Assembly: GCA_903821875.1 (NCBI GenBank)
Contig: CAIJMU010000178.1
Span: 1 to 52,042, forward strand
DNA: 52,042 bases
Direction of reading: 5' to 3'
Source of the DNA: an uncultured Spirochaetota bacterium
GTDB taxonomy: Bacteria; Spirochaetota; Spirochaetia; Treponematales; Rectinemataceae
Shown here: positions 14,711-22,859 of the stretch, one piece after another
Numbering within the stretch: the stretch's first letter is position 1
Layout of the letters: every line of letters begins with the position of its first letter
Notes under the pieces: generated by a model
Told to the model about the DNA's origin: nothing
Databases searched by the model: none
What the model saw: the letters and a program-made list of their open reading frames with translations, nothing else
Program-made: the position numbers and the translations under genes

Positions 14711-16493
14711 GGCCGACTCCTTCGCCGATCTGGTCATCCTTCTGCCCGGGACCCGCTCCGACCGCGAACTGGCTGGCCTGGGACCTGAGCTTTCCCGCCA
14801 TGCTGTTGAGGGCTTCGGCGGTCCGCGATGTCTGCTGCTGGGTCAGGACAAGGTTGTCGATGCCCCTGGATATTTCCTTCAGTGTCAGGAGGGTCTGCTC
14901 GAAGGCTCCCGCCTGCTGTCGGATGGAATGGCCGATGGATTCGGAGGATGTCGCCGAAACCTCCGCAGAATCGAGGATCTCCGAAAAGATCGAGCTCAGG
15001 TTGTCTGATAACTCGTAGCCCTGGCGGATCCGCTCCGTGCCTTCTTCCGAAACGACGATGAGGCTGTTGGCCGCCTTCTGGATCTCCGTGATCCGCGACT
15101 GGATCTCGGTTGTGGACTGGTTGGTGGAATCGGCAAGCAGCTTGATCTCCCCAGCCACTATCCGGAAATTCTTCCCGGCCTCTCCGGCGGTCGACGCCTC
15201 AAGGGCGGCATTGAAGGCAATTATGCGGGTCTGCTCGACGATGGCGTTGATGATATCCACGATCTCCCAGATCGCACGGATCTTGTCGGTGAGGGAGCGG
15301 ATTCCAGAAATCGTATCCGTGTTCTTCTTGCGGATCTCGTTCATCTTCCCCGCCATCTCGGTGACCATGCCCTGACCGGTGTCGACGTTCTCGCGCGTTT
15401 TCACTGCGATGCGCGCTACCTCCGGTATGGACTTGCCTATCGACTGGGTGATGGTATTCGAATCCTCCATCGTCGAGACCACTTCCTTCACGGCGGCAGC
15501 CTGCATGTTGGAGGTAGACGAAACCTCCTTCATGCTGGTCGAGAGGTCCTGGACCGCGTCGGAAAGGACCAGCGCCGAGGCGACGATCTCGTCGATGAGG
15601 GCGCGGAACTTGTCCATGAAGCGGTTGAAGAGGGCGGCGAACTCGCCGACATCGTCGAAGTACAGGAGCTGGACACGCTCGTCCCCCCCCTCCCCGAGCC
15701 TTGCGTCGAGAAGCCTGGAGATATGTCCTTTGAGGAATCGCATCTGCGTGTCGTGCTCGAAGCGGGAGGCGAGGCCAAGTCCGAGGGAGAGCAGGGTGAA
15801 CCACAAGAACCAGGCGATGAGCTGCGGATAGGGAGCGGCAGCGGAGGATGCCGGATGATTGATGAAATAAAAGCATAGATATACGCAATGTGTCGCGAAA
15901 AGCCAGGCCGATGCGAATATGATCAGGAGGCTCTTAAGGCGGGCGAACTGGTCGCTCTCTCCCTGGCGGATGTCGACGATCGCCAGTGCCCGCTTGGCCG
16001 GCAGGAGATGGATGTTGGCGATGACGCAGATGAACAGCGCGCCGATCAGGCCTGTCCCGAGCTTGAGCGCGATGCTGATCGAGTAGGGAATGCCGCTTTC
16101 GGTATGCCATCCCAGCATCGCGAAATAGCCGGTCGTGCCGATGATCCAGACGCTGGTCTGGATGAGGACGATGCGCCAGGGCAGCTTGACGGCAGCCCCT
16201 CTCGCCGCGTCGTAGCCCTGGCCCTTCTTGAGGTATTCGAACATCGGCCTGAGTGTGATCAGCATCACGGCAAGCTGGAGGACATAGGCGGCCAGGAATA
16301 CAAAAAAGACCGTGGGCTTGAAGACCATCGGCAGGCGTCCGACAAGATCAAGGCCGAGCGAATCGTACCGATTATTAAAGACACTGTTGAAGAATTCGCT
16401 GGAATAGAGGGAGGCCGCCTGTATCAGGAACGACGTTATCGCCAGCTTGATCGTGATTCGCCTGACGAGGGCGGGGTCGGGAGATTCTGTCAT
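14700..16493 (-). CDS. Methyl-accepting chemotaxis receptor with multi-pass membrane module (first gene of operon)
   Basis: 597 aa. The N-terminal half (about 10-250) holds about six predicted membrane helices (for example FVFLAAYVLQLAVML, IGALFICVIANIHLL, SLLIIFASAWLFATHCVYL) and no large periplasmic domain. The cytosolic half is a long coiled coil with the receptor signalling tip EQTRIIAFNAALEASTAGEAGKNF split over residues near 430; canonical receptors have QTNLLALNAAIEAARAGE. A ribosome-binding site GGAGG (16499-16503 on the complement) precedes ATG 16493, with a good promoter (16513-16541) just upstream. It probably senses a membrane-embedded or cytosolic cue, or a partner protein, and controls the CheA encoded downstream. 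Confidence 0.92.
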   Translation of the reverse strand: MTESPDPALVRRITIKLAITSFLIQAASLYSSEFFNSVFNNRYDSLGLDLVGRLPMVFKPTVFFVFLAAYVLQLAVMLITLRPMFEYLKKGQGYDAARGAAVKLPWRIVLIQTSVWIIGTTGYFAMLGWHTESGIPYSISIALKLGTGLIGALFICVIANIHLLPAKRALAIVDIRQGESDQFARLKSLLIIFASAWLFATHCVYLCFYFINHPASSAAAPYPQLIAWFLWFTLLSLGLGLASRFEHDTQMRFLKGHISRLLDARLGEGGDERVQLLYFDDVGEFAALFNRFMDKFRALIDEIVASALVLSDAVQDLSTSMKEVSSTSNMQAAAVKEVVSTMEDSNTITQSIGKSIPEVARIAVKTRENVDTGQGMVTEMAGKMNEIRKKNTDTISGIRSLTDKIRAIWEIVDIINAIVEQTRIIAFNAALEASTAGEAGKNFRIVAGEIKLLADSTNQSTTEIQSRITEIQKAANSLIVVSEEGTERIRQGYELSDNLSSIFSEILDSAEVSATSSESIGHSIRQQAGAFEQTLLTLKEISRGIDNLVLTQQQTSRTAEALNSMAGKLRSQASQFAVGAGPGQKDDQIGEGVGHVG

Positions 16494-16512
16494 GCTGTCC
16501 TCCAGCTATTTT

Positions 16513-16541
16513 ATAGTAGACGAGGCGATATCGCTTCTCAA
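16513..16541 (-). promoter_or_regulatory. Promoter of the chemosensory operon
   Basis: On the minus strand TTGAGA (16541-16536), 17-bp spacer, TACTAT (16518-16513), placing the start near 16506, just before the GGAGG ribosome-binding site of the receptor gene. The resulting leader would be very short. Confidence 0.45.
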
Positions 16542-16583
16542 TGGGGAAGCAGGATCTTTTTCACTTTGTACAGCCCGTATCCC

Positions 16584-16611
16584 TTGCTACCATGGAAGCC
16601 ACCACTATACT
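16584..16611 (+). promoter_or_regulatory. Promoter of the divergent receptor pair
   Basis: TTGCTA (16584-16589), 16-bp spacer, TATACT (16606-16611). The start would fall near 16618, downstream of two in-frame ATGs at 16541 and 16592. This favours the internal ATG at 16700 as the translation start of the receptor gene. Confidence 0.45.
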
Positions 16612-16699
16612 TGCCCGAGAAAGCTTTTTCCGGTTGCAGGACGATATACAGTCACGTCCGGTACCGATTCCCAAGATCCTTCGGCCAAGGTGGACGTGG

Positions 16700-18502
16700 A
16701 TGGGCAAGACCCCGAGACGAAGCGATGCGGTTCTCCAGAGGCGCTTCTATCTCACCGAACTCTTCGCGAATGTCGTTGGTGCACCGATAGCCACGGCATA
16801 CGGCGGGCTCATGGTCGACTTCTCGCGTGTGTCGCCGGTCGATTTCCTGCTCAAGATCGCCCTCCTCATGGCGATCAACCAGGTCTTCCTCGCCCTTCCC
16901 CTCAACTTATATCTGGGAAGCAAGACAAAGCGCGGCCTGGCCGCATGGCGGGAAGGAAGGCTGGACGAGCGGAAAAAGGCGCGCTTCTTCTCCTTTCTCA
17001 CCAAGCTGCCCTTCATCCAGGCCTGCCTCGTGCTCGCGCGCATGTTCTTCTGCGCCGCCGGCGCCCTCGTCCTCCTGGCCGCTCAGTTCGAGGTCTTCTG
17101 GCACATAGCCGCCACCTTCACCTTTGGATTCTACGCGAGCTTCATAACGGGGCTTTTCATCTATTACTACCTGCGCTCCGCAACGACGAGGTTCGCCGAG
17201 GAGATCTCCGATGGCCCGCTCGCGGATCTTCTGGCGAAGTCCACTGTCGGCGCGAGGAGGCTTGGGAAGGCCATGAACTACCTCCCTCTCATCATGCCCA
17301 CTGCGATCACGAGCCTGGGTATCTTCTTTCTCATCGTGGCCATCCAGATCGATCCAGCCCACTTTTCCTTCTTCGCCCCTCGCATGATCGCGACCCTCGC
17401 GATGAACCTGGCCACCATCAGCCCCATCCTGATCTACGGCCAGCGTTTCCAGCGGAAGCGCCTTGAAGCCATCCAGTTTGCCCTCATCGACATGATCGAC
17501 AGGGGCGACACCTCGCGGCGCCTCCCCTCCGACCTCAGCGACGGCTACGCCCTCACGGCGCTGAGCATCAACCGTGCCTTTGACCTTTTCCGGCTCGTGC
17601 TTTCGCAGATGGAATCGGCCTCCAACAAGCTCTCGAGCGCGGTCATGAGCTTCTCCTCACAGGTCCGGGAAACGGTCGCCTCCACCACCCAGCAGGCCTC
17701 GGCCGTCAAGGAGGTGGTGAGCACGATGGAGGATTCCAACCGCATCAACGAAGAGATCCGAGACCGCGCGAGCGACCTGACAGGAAGCGCACGCGACAGC
17801 CAGGACTCGGTCGATGCCGGTTTCGGAAAAGTCCAGGAGACCATCCTCAAGATGGACGAGATCAAGGACGCGAACCAGAGGACCCTCGGGGAAATCGACG
17901 GCCTCACGGAGGAGATATCCTCCATCGGGGAGATCATCGAGATCATCAACGGCATCGCCAACCAGACCCGCATAATTGCCTTCAATGCCGAACTGGAAGC
18001 CTCCTCGGCGGGATCGGGAGCTTCGGCGGGCATGAGTTTCCGTATCGTCGCGGCGGAGATCCGGAGGCTCGCCAATGGCACCGTCGAATCCCTGATCAGC
18101 GTCAGGGACAGGATCGCCCAGATCCAGCAGGGTTCAGACCGGCTGCTGGCGAGCTCGGAGGAAGGTACCACCAAGATCGAGGAGGGGCTGCGTCACACCG
18201 CCGACCTCAACAGCATATTCAAGCGCATCAGGGCACAGGCGGAAAGCAACTTCGGCCTGGCGAGCGGCATAGGCGAAATCCTCGTGGCCCAGGGCCAGGC
18301 CTTCGACCAGATATTCATGACCCTCAAGCAGATCTCTGAAGGTGCCGAGCAGGTCCTCGCAAGCGCGCGGATCTCGGGCGGGGAGGTCGGAAAGCTCCAG
18401 GGCCTGATCGAGGAACTCAAGGGCCTGCTCACGCGCTTCGACTATGGCGCTTCGAGGACCGGTCCCGATCCTCGCGCGGAACGCCGGGAGGAATCGAAAT
18501 GA
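16700..18502 (+). CDS. Methyl-accepting chemotaxis receptor with multi-pass membrane module
   Basis: 600 aa from ATG 16700, chosen because AAGGTGG (16687-16693) lies 6 bp upstream, because a promoter maps after the earlier in-frame ATGs (16541, 16592), and because the length then matches the neighbouring receptor (597 aa). About six membrane helices occupy residues 20-250 (FLLKIALLMAINQVFLAL, CAAGALVLLAAQF, FGFYASFITGLFIYYYL, LGIFFLIVAIQI). The signalling region includes QTRIIAFNAELEASS followed by AGSGASAGMSFRIVA: compared with the sister receptors it carries about four extra residues in the hairpin tip. The stop overlaps the next receptor's ATG by 4 bp. It pairs by layout and architecture with the receptor of the minus-strand operon. 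Confidence 0.9.
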   Translation: MGKTPRRSDAVLQRRFYLTELFANVVGAPIATAYGGLMVDFSRVSPVDFLLKIALLMAINQVFLALPLNLYLGSKTKRGLAAWREGRLDERKKARFFSFLTKLPFIQACLVLARMFFCAAGALVLLAAQFEVFWHIAATFTFGFYASFITGLFIYYYLRSATTRFAEEISDGPLADLLAKSTVGARRLGKAMNYLPLIMPTAITSLGIFFLIVAIQIDPAHFSFFAPRMIATLAMNLATISPILIYGQRFQRKRLEAIQFALIDMIDRGDTSRRLPSDLSDGYALTALSINRAFDLFRLVLSQMESASNKLSSAVMSFSSQVRETVASTTQQASAVKEVVSTMEDSNRINEEIRDRASDLTGSARDSQDSVDAGFGKVQETILKMDEIKDANQRTLGEIDGLTEEISSIGEIIEIINGIANQTRIIAFNAELEASSAGSGASAGMSFRIVAAEIRRLANGTVESLISVRDRIAQIQQGSDRLLASSEEGTTKIEEGLRHTADLNSIFKRIRAQAESNFGLASGIGEILVAQGQAFDQIFMTLKQISEGAEQVLASARISGGEVGKLQGLIEELKGLLTRFDYGASRTGPDPRAERREESK

Positions 18503-20586
18503 GCAAGCACTGCATACTCGTCCTCGCCTGTGCTTCCGCGCTCGTCCTCGCGACAGCCTGCGGTCCGCCTCTGGCTGAACTCGATCGCGTTACCTTCGAC
18601 ACGAGGACCCTGGACATGTCCGACGGGAGCGGTCCCCAACCCTACGATGGGGGCAGACTCCCGAAGGATCCCGGGGTCGGTCCGACGACCTGGCGCTTTA
18701 CGCTCACCTTCGCCCCGCCATCCAGAGGCTTTGCAACTGTCCCCGTCCTCGTGATCGGCCCCAGCTCCTGGCCCTATCGACTTTCGCTCAACGGCAGGAT
18801 CCTCAGGACCTATGGAAGCAAGAATGATACCGACCACGCCCGTGCCTTCACTTCGACGGCCATAGAGCTGCCCGAGGGTTCCCTTCTTGCCATGAACACC
18901 CTGGTTGTCGATGCCTTCCTCGGTTCCTCGGTCCGTTCCCCCCTGCCCGACCTGCACATCGCCGATACGCCGGAGTCCGCTTCCTACGTATTCTGGCGCA
19001 ATGCCTTCATGTCGCAGTTCGTGGCCGGAGGCTTCACGATCGCCCTCGTCCTCCTTGCCTATTTCCTGTTCATCTTCACGCTCAGCGGCTTCAGGGACTG
19101 GCGCTTCCTCTGGTTTGCCCTGTTCTGCGGCTTCTTCGCCCTGTCCTCCGTCAACATCGTATTCAACCACCTCGCCTCCTCCGACACGCTCCTGACCAAG
19201 GCCAGCAGGCTCGGATTCCTGGCTTCAGTCACAATGCTGTCCTTCTATGTCATGGAAGCCACCGCCATCCTTTCGGACAGGCGCTGGGTCAAGGCCCTTG
19301 CCCTCTGCGCCGCAACCGCGGGAACCGCGTGGATATTCCTGCAACGGGGCTTCTACGCCACCAATGAAGCCTTCCATGCCCTCATCAATTTCATCATCAC
19401 GCCCAACCTGCTGTTCTGCCTGGTCCTCATAGTACTGGCGATCCTGAAGCGCGGAATCGCCCCCTTCGCCATCCTCGGCGCCGGCTTCGTGGGCGTGGTC
19501 ATTACGAGCCTCTACGACATGGGCTTCGAAACGAGCGGGGTCATGCCCTACGCCTGGACCCTCTCCTATGGCTACGTGTGGCTTGTCCTTTGCATATTTC
19601 TCGAGCTTGCCTGGAGGCAGGAGCTTTCGGCGCGCCAGGAGCTCCGGCAGGCTGCCGACCTCGGCGAGAAAAACGCCATCCTCGGTCGCGTCTTCGGACA
19701 GCTTTCCAGCGACTCGGACAGCCTCGCCCGTTCCTCCGAGGAACTGGCCGTATCCACCAAGGCAATCGGCAGGACGGGGAGCCAGCAGGCAGTGGCCGTC
19801 CGCGAGATCGTCGCTACAATGGAGGAGGCAAAGAGCCTGCTGGCCCGCATCTCGGAGCGCTCCTCGCTCGTGCACAAGGACTCAAGGGCCACGGCCCTCA
19901 AGGCGGGCGAAGGCGCCACCGGAGCTGCCGAGGCCCTGGAAAAGCTCGAGGCCGTCATCGCGAAGAGCTCTGAGTCGATCTCCCTCATCGCTGATTTCAA
20001 CGAACACCTCGGCTCGATCAAGGACATCGTCAAGCTCATCGAGGGCATCGCCTCGCAGATCCGCATAATTGCCTTCAATGCCTCCCTCGAGGCGGTCGCC
20101 GCCGGCGAGGCGGGAAGGAACTTCGGCATCGTCGCCGAGGAGGTCAAGCGCCTGTCCGACTCGACCATGTCGAGCATCAAGAACATACGGCTGAAGGTAA
20201 GTTCGCTCATCTCCATGTCGGACAACGTGGTGAAGGTGTCGCGGGACGGCTATGTATCGCTCGAAAAGAGCTGGGACATCGCCTCCGGCATGGGCGAATC
20301 CTTTGCCGGCATCGCCAAGGCGGCGGAGTCATCGGCCGAGGCCACTGCCGACATCGACCTGTCGCTTCGCGAGGAAGCAGAGGCCTTCGAGCAGATAGTC
20401 CAGACCCTTCGCGAGATATCGGCGGGGATCAACAACTTTGTCGACGCAGCTTCTCATACCTCCGAAACCACGGCGCGGCTGGGCGACATAACCGAGCGGC
20501 TTCACGCCCTCATCGCCAGCCACGCTGGAAGGGGCCTCGGTGCAGAAATGGGCGTGATGCCTCCACCACCTTCTGCTGGAACGTGA
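18499..20586 (+). CDS. Lipoprotein-signal 7TM receptor fused to a methyl-accepting signalling domain
   Basis: 695 aa, coupled to the previous receptor by ATGA. The N-terminus looks like a lipoprotein signal (LVLATAC, Cys about 21). An exported beta-rich domain (about 25-165: TWRFTLTF, SWPYRLSLNGRIL) precedes about seven membrane helices (about 175-380), the layout of 7TMR-DISM sensors. The end is a coiled-coil receptor domain with SQIRIIAFNASLEAVAAG then EAGRNFGIVAEEVKRLS. Unlike the first two receptors it has a possible ligand-binding exported domain, with a carbohydrate-binding-like jelly-roll the usual fold in DISM proteins. Both the lipid anchor and the 7TM call are by eye. Confidence 0.85.
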   Translation: MSKHCILVLACASALVLATACGPPLAELDRVTFDTRTLDMSDGSGPQPYDGGRLPKDPGVGPTTWRFTLTFAPPSRGFATVPVLVIGPSSWPYRLSLNGRILRTYGSKNDTDHARAFTSTAIELPEGSLLAMNTLVVDAFLGSSVRSPLPDLHIADTPESASYVFWRNAFMSQFVAGGFTIALVLLAYFLFIFTLSGFRDWRFLWFALFCGFFALSSVNIVFNHLASSDTLLTKASRLGFLASVTMLSFYVMEATAILSDRRWVKALALCAATAGTAWIFLQRGFYATNEAFHALINFIITPNLLFCLVLIVLAILKRGIAPFAILGAGFVGVVITSLYDMGFETSGVMPYAWTLSYGYVWLVLCIFLELAWRQELSARQELRQAADLGEKNAILGRVFGQLSSDSDSLARSSEELAVSTKAIGRTGSQQAVAVREIVATMEEAKSLLARISERSSLVHKDSRATALKAGEGATGAAEALEKLEAVIAKSSESISLIADFNEHLGSIKDIVKLIEGIASQIRIIAFNASLEAVAAGEAGRNFGIVAEEVKRLSDSTMSSIKNIRLKVSSLISMSDNVVKVSRDGYVSLEKSWDIASGMGESFAGIAKAAESSAEATADIDLSLREEAEAFEQIVQTLREISAGINNFVDAASHTSETTARLGDITERLHALIASHAGRGLGAEMGVMPPPPSAGT

Positions 20587-20745
20587 AGTCAGAGACAGCG
20601 TCTGGCAGCCGGCAACCCGGGTGGATGCAGGCGCTGGCACGGGCACTACATCCTGCCTGCCAGTCCTCCCAAGGGACTTGCATCGCCTGCGGCTCCCTGA
20701 AATGATGCAGGCGCGGCCCAGTACCCTGCGCCCAAGGAGCGACCC
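20587..20745 (+). promoter_or_regulatory. Structured metA leader, possibly a SAM-sensing riboswitch
   Basis: Helices visible: CTGGCAG (20602-20608) with CTGCCAG (20657-20663) enclosing CCGG-caac-CCGG (20609-20620) and GGATG (20623-20627) with CATCC (20649-20653). The direct repeat GATGCAGGCG occurs at 20624 and 20704; CGCCTGC (20684-20690) can pair with either copy, giving mutually exclusive folds. GGCGC (20710-20714) can also pair with GCGCC (20728-20732) next to the ribosome-binding site AAGGAG (20734-20739). The GCAACC and GGCACTACATCC segments recall the SAM-I core, but the first conserved block (GAGGGA...GGCCC) is missing. Regulation of metA by SAM or a related metabolite is inferred. 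Confidence 0.4.
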
Positions 20746-21684
20746 ATGCCCGTGAACATCCCCGATGACCTGCCCGCTCGGAAGATCCTCGCCGAAGAGA
20801 ACATCTTCACCATGACACCCGAGCGCGCAGTCCACCAGGACATCAGGCCCCTCCGCATCGCGGTCCTCAACCTAATGCCGACCAAGATCGTCACGGAGAC
20901 GCAGCTCCTCAGGCTCCTGGGCAACACGCCGATCCAGATCAATGTGACCCTCATCCGCATGGGCAGCCACGAGTCCCAGAACACCTCGGTAGAGCACCTC
21001 GAAGCCTTCTACGAGTCCCTCGACGAGGTGCTGCACGAGCGCTTCGACGGCCTGGTCATCACTGGCGCCCCTGTGGAAACCCTGCCCTTCGAGGAGGTCG
21101 ACTACTGGCCCGAGCTCACCCGCCTGATGGACTGGTCCAAGGACCATGTCTGGTCGACCCTCCATGTCTGCTGGGGAGCACAAGCAGGGCTCTGGCATCA
21201 CTACGGGATTGGCAAGCACCCCCTGCCCGCCAAGATGTTCGGACTCTTTCATCACAAGTCCCTCGATCTTTCCGAGCCGATACTCCGGGGCTTCGACGAG
21301 GAATTCCTCGCCCCCCACTCGCGCCACACCGGCGTATCCGAGGCCGACATCGCGGCCGACCCGCGGCTCAAGCTCCTCGCGGTCTCGGAGATCGCGGGGG
21401 TGTACATGGCCATCTCCCGCAACGGGCGCCACATTTTCGTGACAGGGCACCCCGAGTACGACCGCCTCACGCTGAAGGCCGAGTACGACCGCGATGTGGC
21501 CAAGGGCCTGCCCATCGGGGTTCCCGCGAACTACTTCCCCGGCGACGACCCCAGCCGCCCACCCATCATGACCTGGAGGGGCCACGCGCACCTCCTGTAC
21601 TCCAATTGGCTCAATTATTCGGTCTACCAGTCGACGCCCTTCAAGCTCGAAAATATCCCGCCCCTCGACACAGGGAGTCCCTGA
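20746..21684 (+). CDS. metA: Homoserine O-acyltransferase, predicted acetyl-CoA type
   Basis: Acylates homoserine, the first committed step to methionine. 312 aa, colinear with E. coli MetA: catalytic C142 (HVCWGAQAG) and H235/E237 (TGHPEYD) fall at the same residue numbers. At position 111, where E. coli has Gly and uses succinyl-CoA, this protein has Glu (TGAPVE); Glu111 is known from Bacillus-type enzymes to favour acetyl-CoA, so O-acetylhomoserine is the likely product. ATG 20746 has AAGGAG 6 bp upstream and a structured leader before it. Confidence 0.95.
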   Translation: MPVNIPDDLPARKILAEENIFTMTPERAVHQDIRPLRIAVLNLMPTKIVTETQLLRLLGNTPIQINVTLIRMGSHESQNTSVEHLEAFYESLDEVLHERFDGLVITGAPVETLPFEEVDYWPELTRLMDWSKDHVWSTLHVCWGAQAGLWHHYGIGKHPLPAKMFGLFHHKSLDLSEPILRGFDEEFLAPHSRHTGVSEADIAADPRLKLLAVSEIAGVYMAISRNGRHIFVTGHPEYDRLTLKAEYDRDVAKGLPIGVPANYFPGDDPSRPPIMTWRGHAHLLYSNWLNYSVYQSTPFKLENIPPLDTGSP

Positions 21685-21695
21685 ATATACCAGAT

Positions 21696-22727
21696 ATGAA
21701 GAACATCCCCGCCTACCTCGCCGCAGACCGCGAGCCGCCCCCCGCAGCCCGGTCGGGGGACCTCGAGTCCGGCATGGTCATCCACCACCTCCACCGCGAC
21801 TTCGTCAGCCTCGACGGCAACCTGACCGTGGGGCGCGCTGTCGAGGCCCTGCACCGGCGCCACGATGACGGCCGCATCCTCTATTTCTATGTCGTGGACG
21901 AGGTCGATGCCCTCATCGGCGTCATGCCCGCGCGCTTCTTCATCACCAAGGATCCCCAGGGACTCCTCCGCGAGGTCTGCATCCGGGACCTCATCACCGT
22001 GCCCGCCGACGCCAGCCTCGCCGAGGCAGCCCGCCTCTTCGACAACCACCGCTTCCTCGCCCTCCCCGTGGTCGACCGTCGGAGGCACCTGGTGGGCGTC
22101 CTGGACCTCCACGTCTTTGCCGAACGCAAGGGCGACCTCTCCGTCACGGCGGTCCGGGATGAGGTGTTCCAGACCATCGGCATCAGGCTCGGCGGCCTCG
22201 TCGGAGCCGGACCCCTCAAGGCCTGGCGCCTGCGCTTCCCCTGGCTGCTGTCGACTGTCGCAGGTGGCCTTCTCTGCGTCCTGGTCTCCTCCGCCTTCGA
22301 GGACATGCTCGCCTCCCGGGTAGTGATCGCGATCTTCCTGGCGCCCATCCTCGCCCTCGGCGAGAGTACGGCAATCCAGTCCATGACTATCGCCTTGCAG
22401 GTCATGGGAGTCGGTACAGTGGGCATCATGAAGGCCTTGGCCGGCATGGCCAGGGAACTGGTCACCGGACTCCTTCTGGGCCTGGCCGCAGGGCTCATCA
22501 TCTTTTCGATCGAGGGCTCGTGGAAGGGCTTCGGACGCGACGGCCTGGCCATCCTCGGCAGCGTGGTAGCGGCGATGGGATCGGCAGCCCTTGTTGGTTT
22601 CAGCCTCCCCCTCGCGCTCCGTGCCCTCAAGGTCAACCTCAAGGTGGCGGCAGGCCCGATCGTCCTCGCGGTCGCCGATGTGGCAACGGTGCTGATCTAC
22701 CTGGGCCTGGCCAGCAGGCTGGGCTGA
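21696..22727 (+). CDS. MgtE-like divalent cation transporter, short form
   Basis: 343 aa from ATG 21696, 11 bp after metA. Residues about 20-150 form a pair of CBS domains (LHRDFVSLDGNLTVGRAV; VCIRDLITVPADASLAEAARLF). The rest has about five membrane helices. The helix LAPILALGESTAIQSMTIAL corresponds to the MgtE segment that normally reads GGNxGxQS, and AVADVATVLIYLGLA matches the helix with the pore Asp of MgtE. The usual N-terminal helical N domain (about 130 residues) is missing, so gating must differ. Mg2+ or Co2+ uptake is the family role. Cotranscription with metA is likely from the spacing. Confidence 0.85.
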   Translation: MKNIPAYLAADREPPPAARSGDLESGMVIHHLHRDFVSLDGNLTVGRAVEALHRRHDDGRILYFYVVDEVDALIGVMPARFFITKDPQGLLREVCIRDLITVPADASLAEAARLFDNHRFLALPVVDRRRHLVGVLDLHVFAERKGDLSVTAVRDEVFQTIGIRLGGLVGAGPLKAWRLRFPWLLSTVAGGLLCVLVSSAFEDMLASRVVIAIFLAPILALGESTAIQSMTIALQVMGVGTVGIMKALAGMARELVTGLLLGLAAGLIIFSIEGSWKGFGRDGLAILGSVVAAMGSAALVGFSLPLALRALKVNLKVAAGPIVLAVADVATVLIYLGLASRLG

Positions 22728-22859
22728 GGGTGGCATCGCAACCCTGCGATTCCCCGGATTATCTTCCCGGATTCACCTCAGGTTCACATTGCCCCAGTAT
22801 TCTCGATGTCGACGAGGGAAGGCCCGACCCGATGGGTTCCCTACGCGAGGAGCTTCAGA

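Noticed and set aside
16541-16699. Starting the plus-strand receptor at ATG 16541 or 16592
   Set aside because: Neither has a ribosome-binding site, a promoter-like pair overlaps the segment, and ATG 16700 gives a length matching the sister receptor.
20587-20745. Calling the metA leader a standard SAM-I riboswitch
   Set aside because: Only two of the conserved segments are visible and the first block and P1 sequence are missing; kept as a possible riboswitch only.
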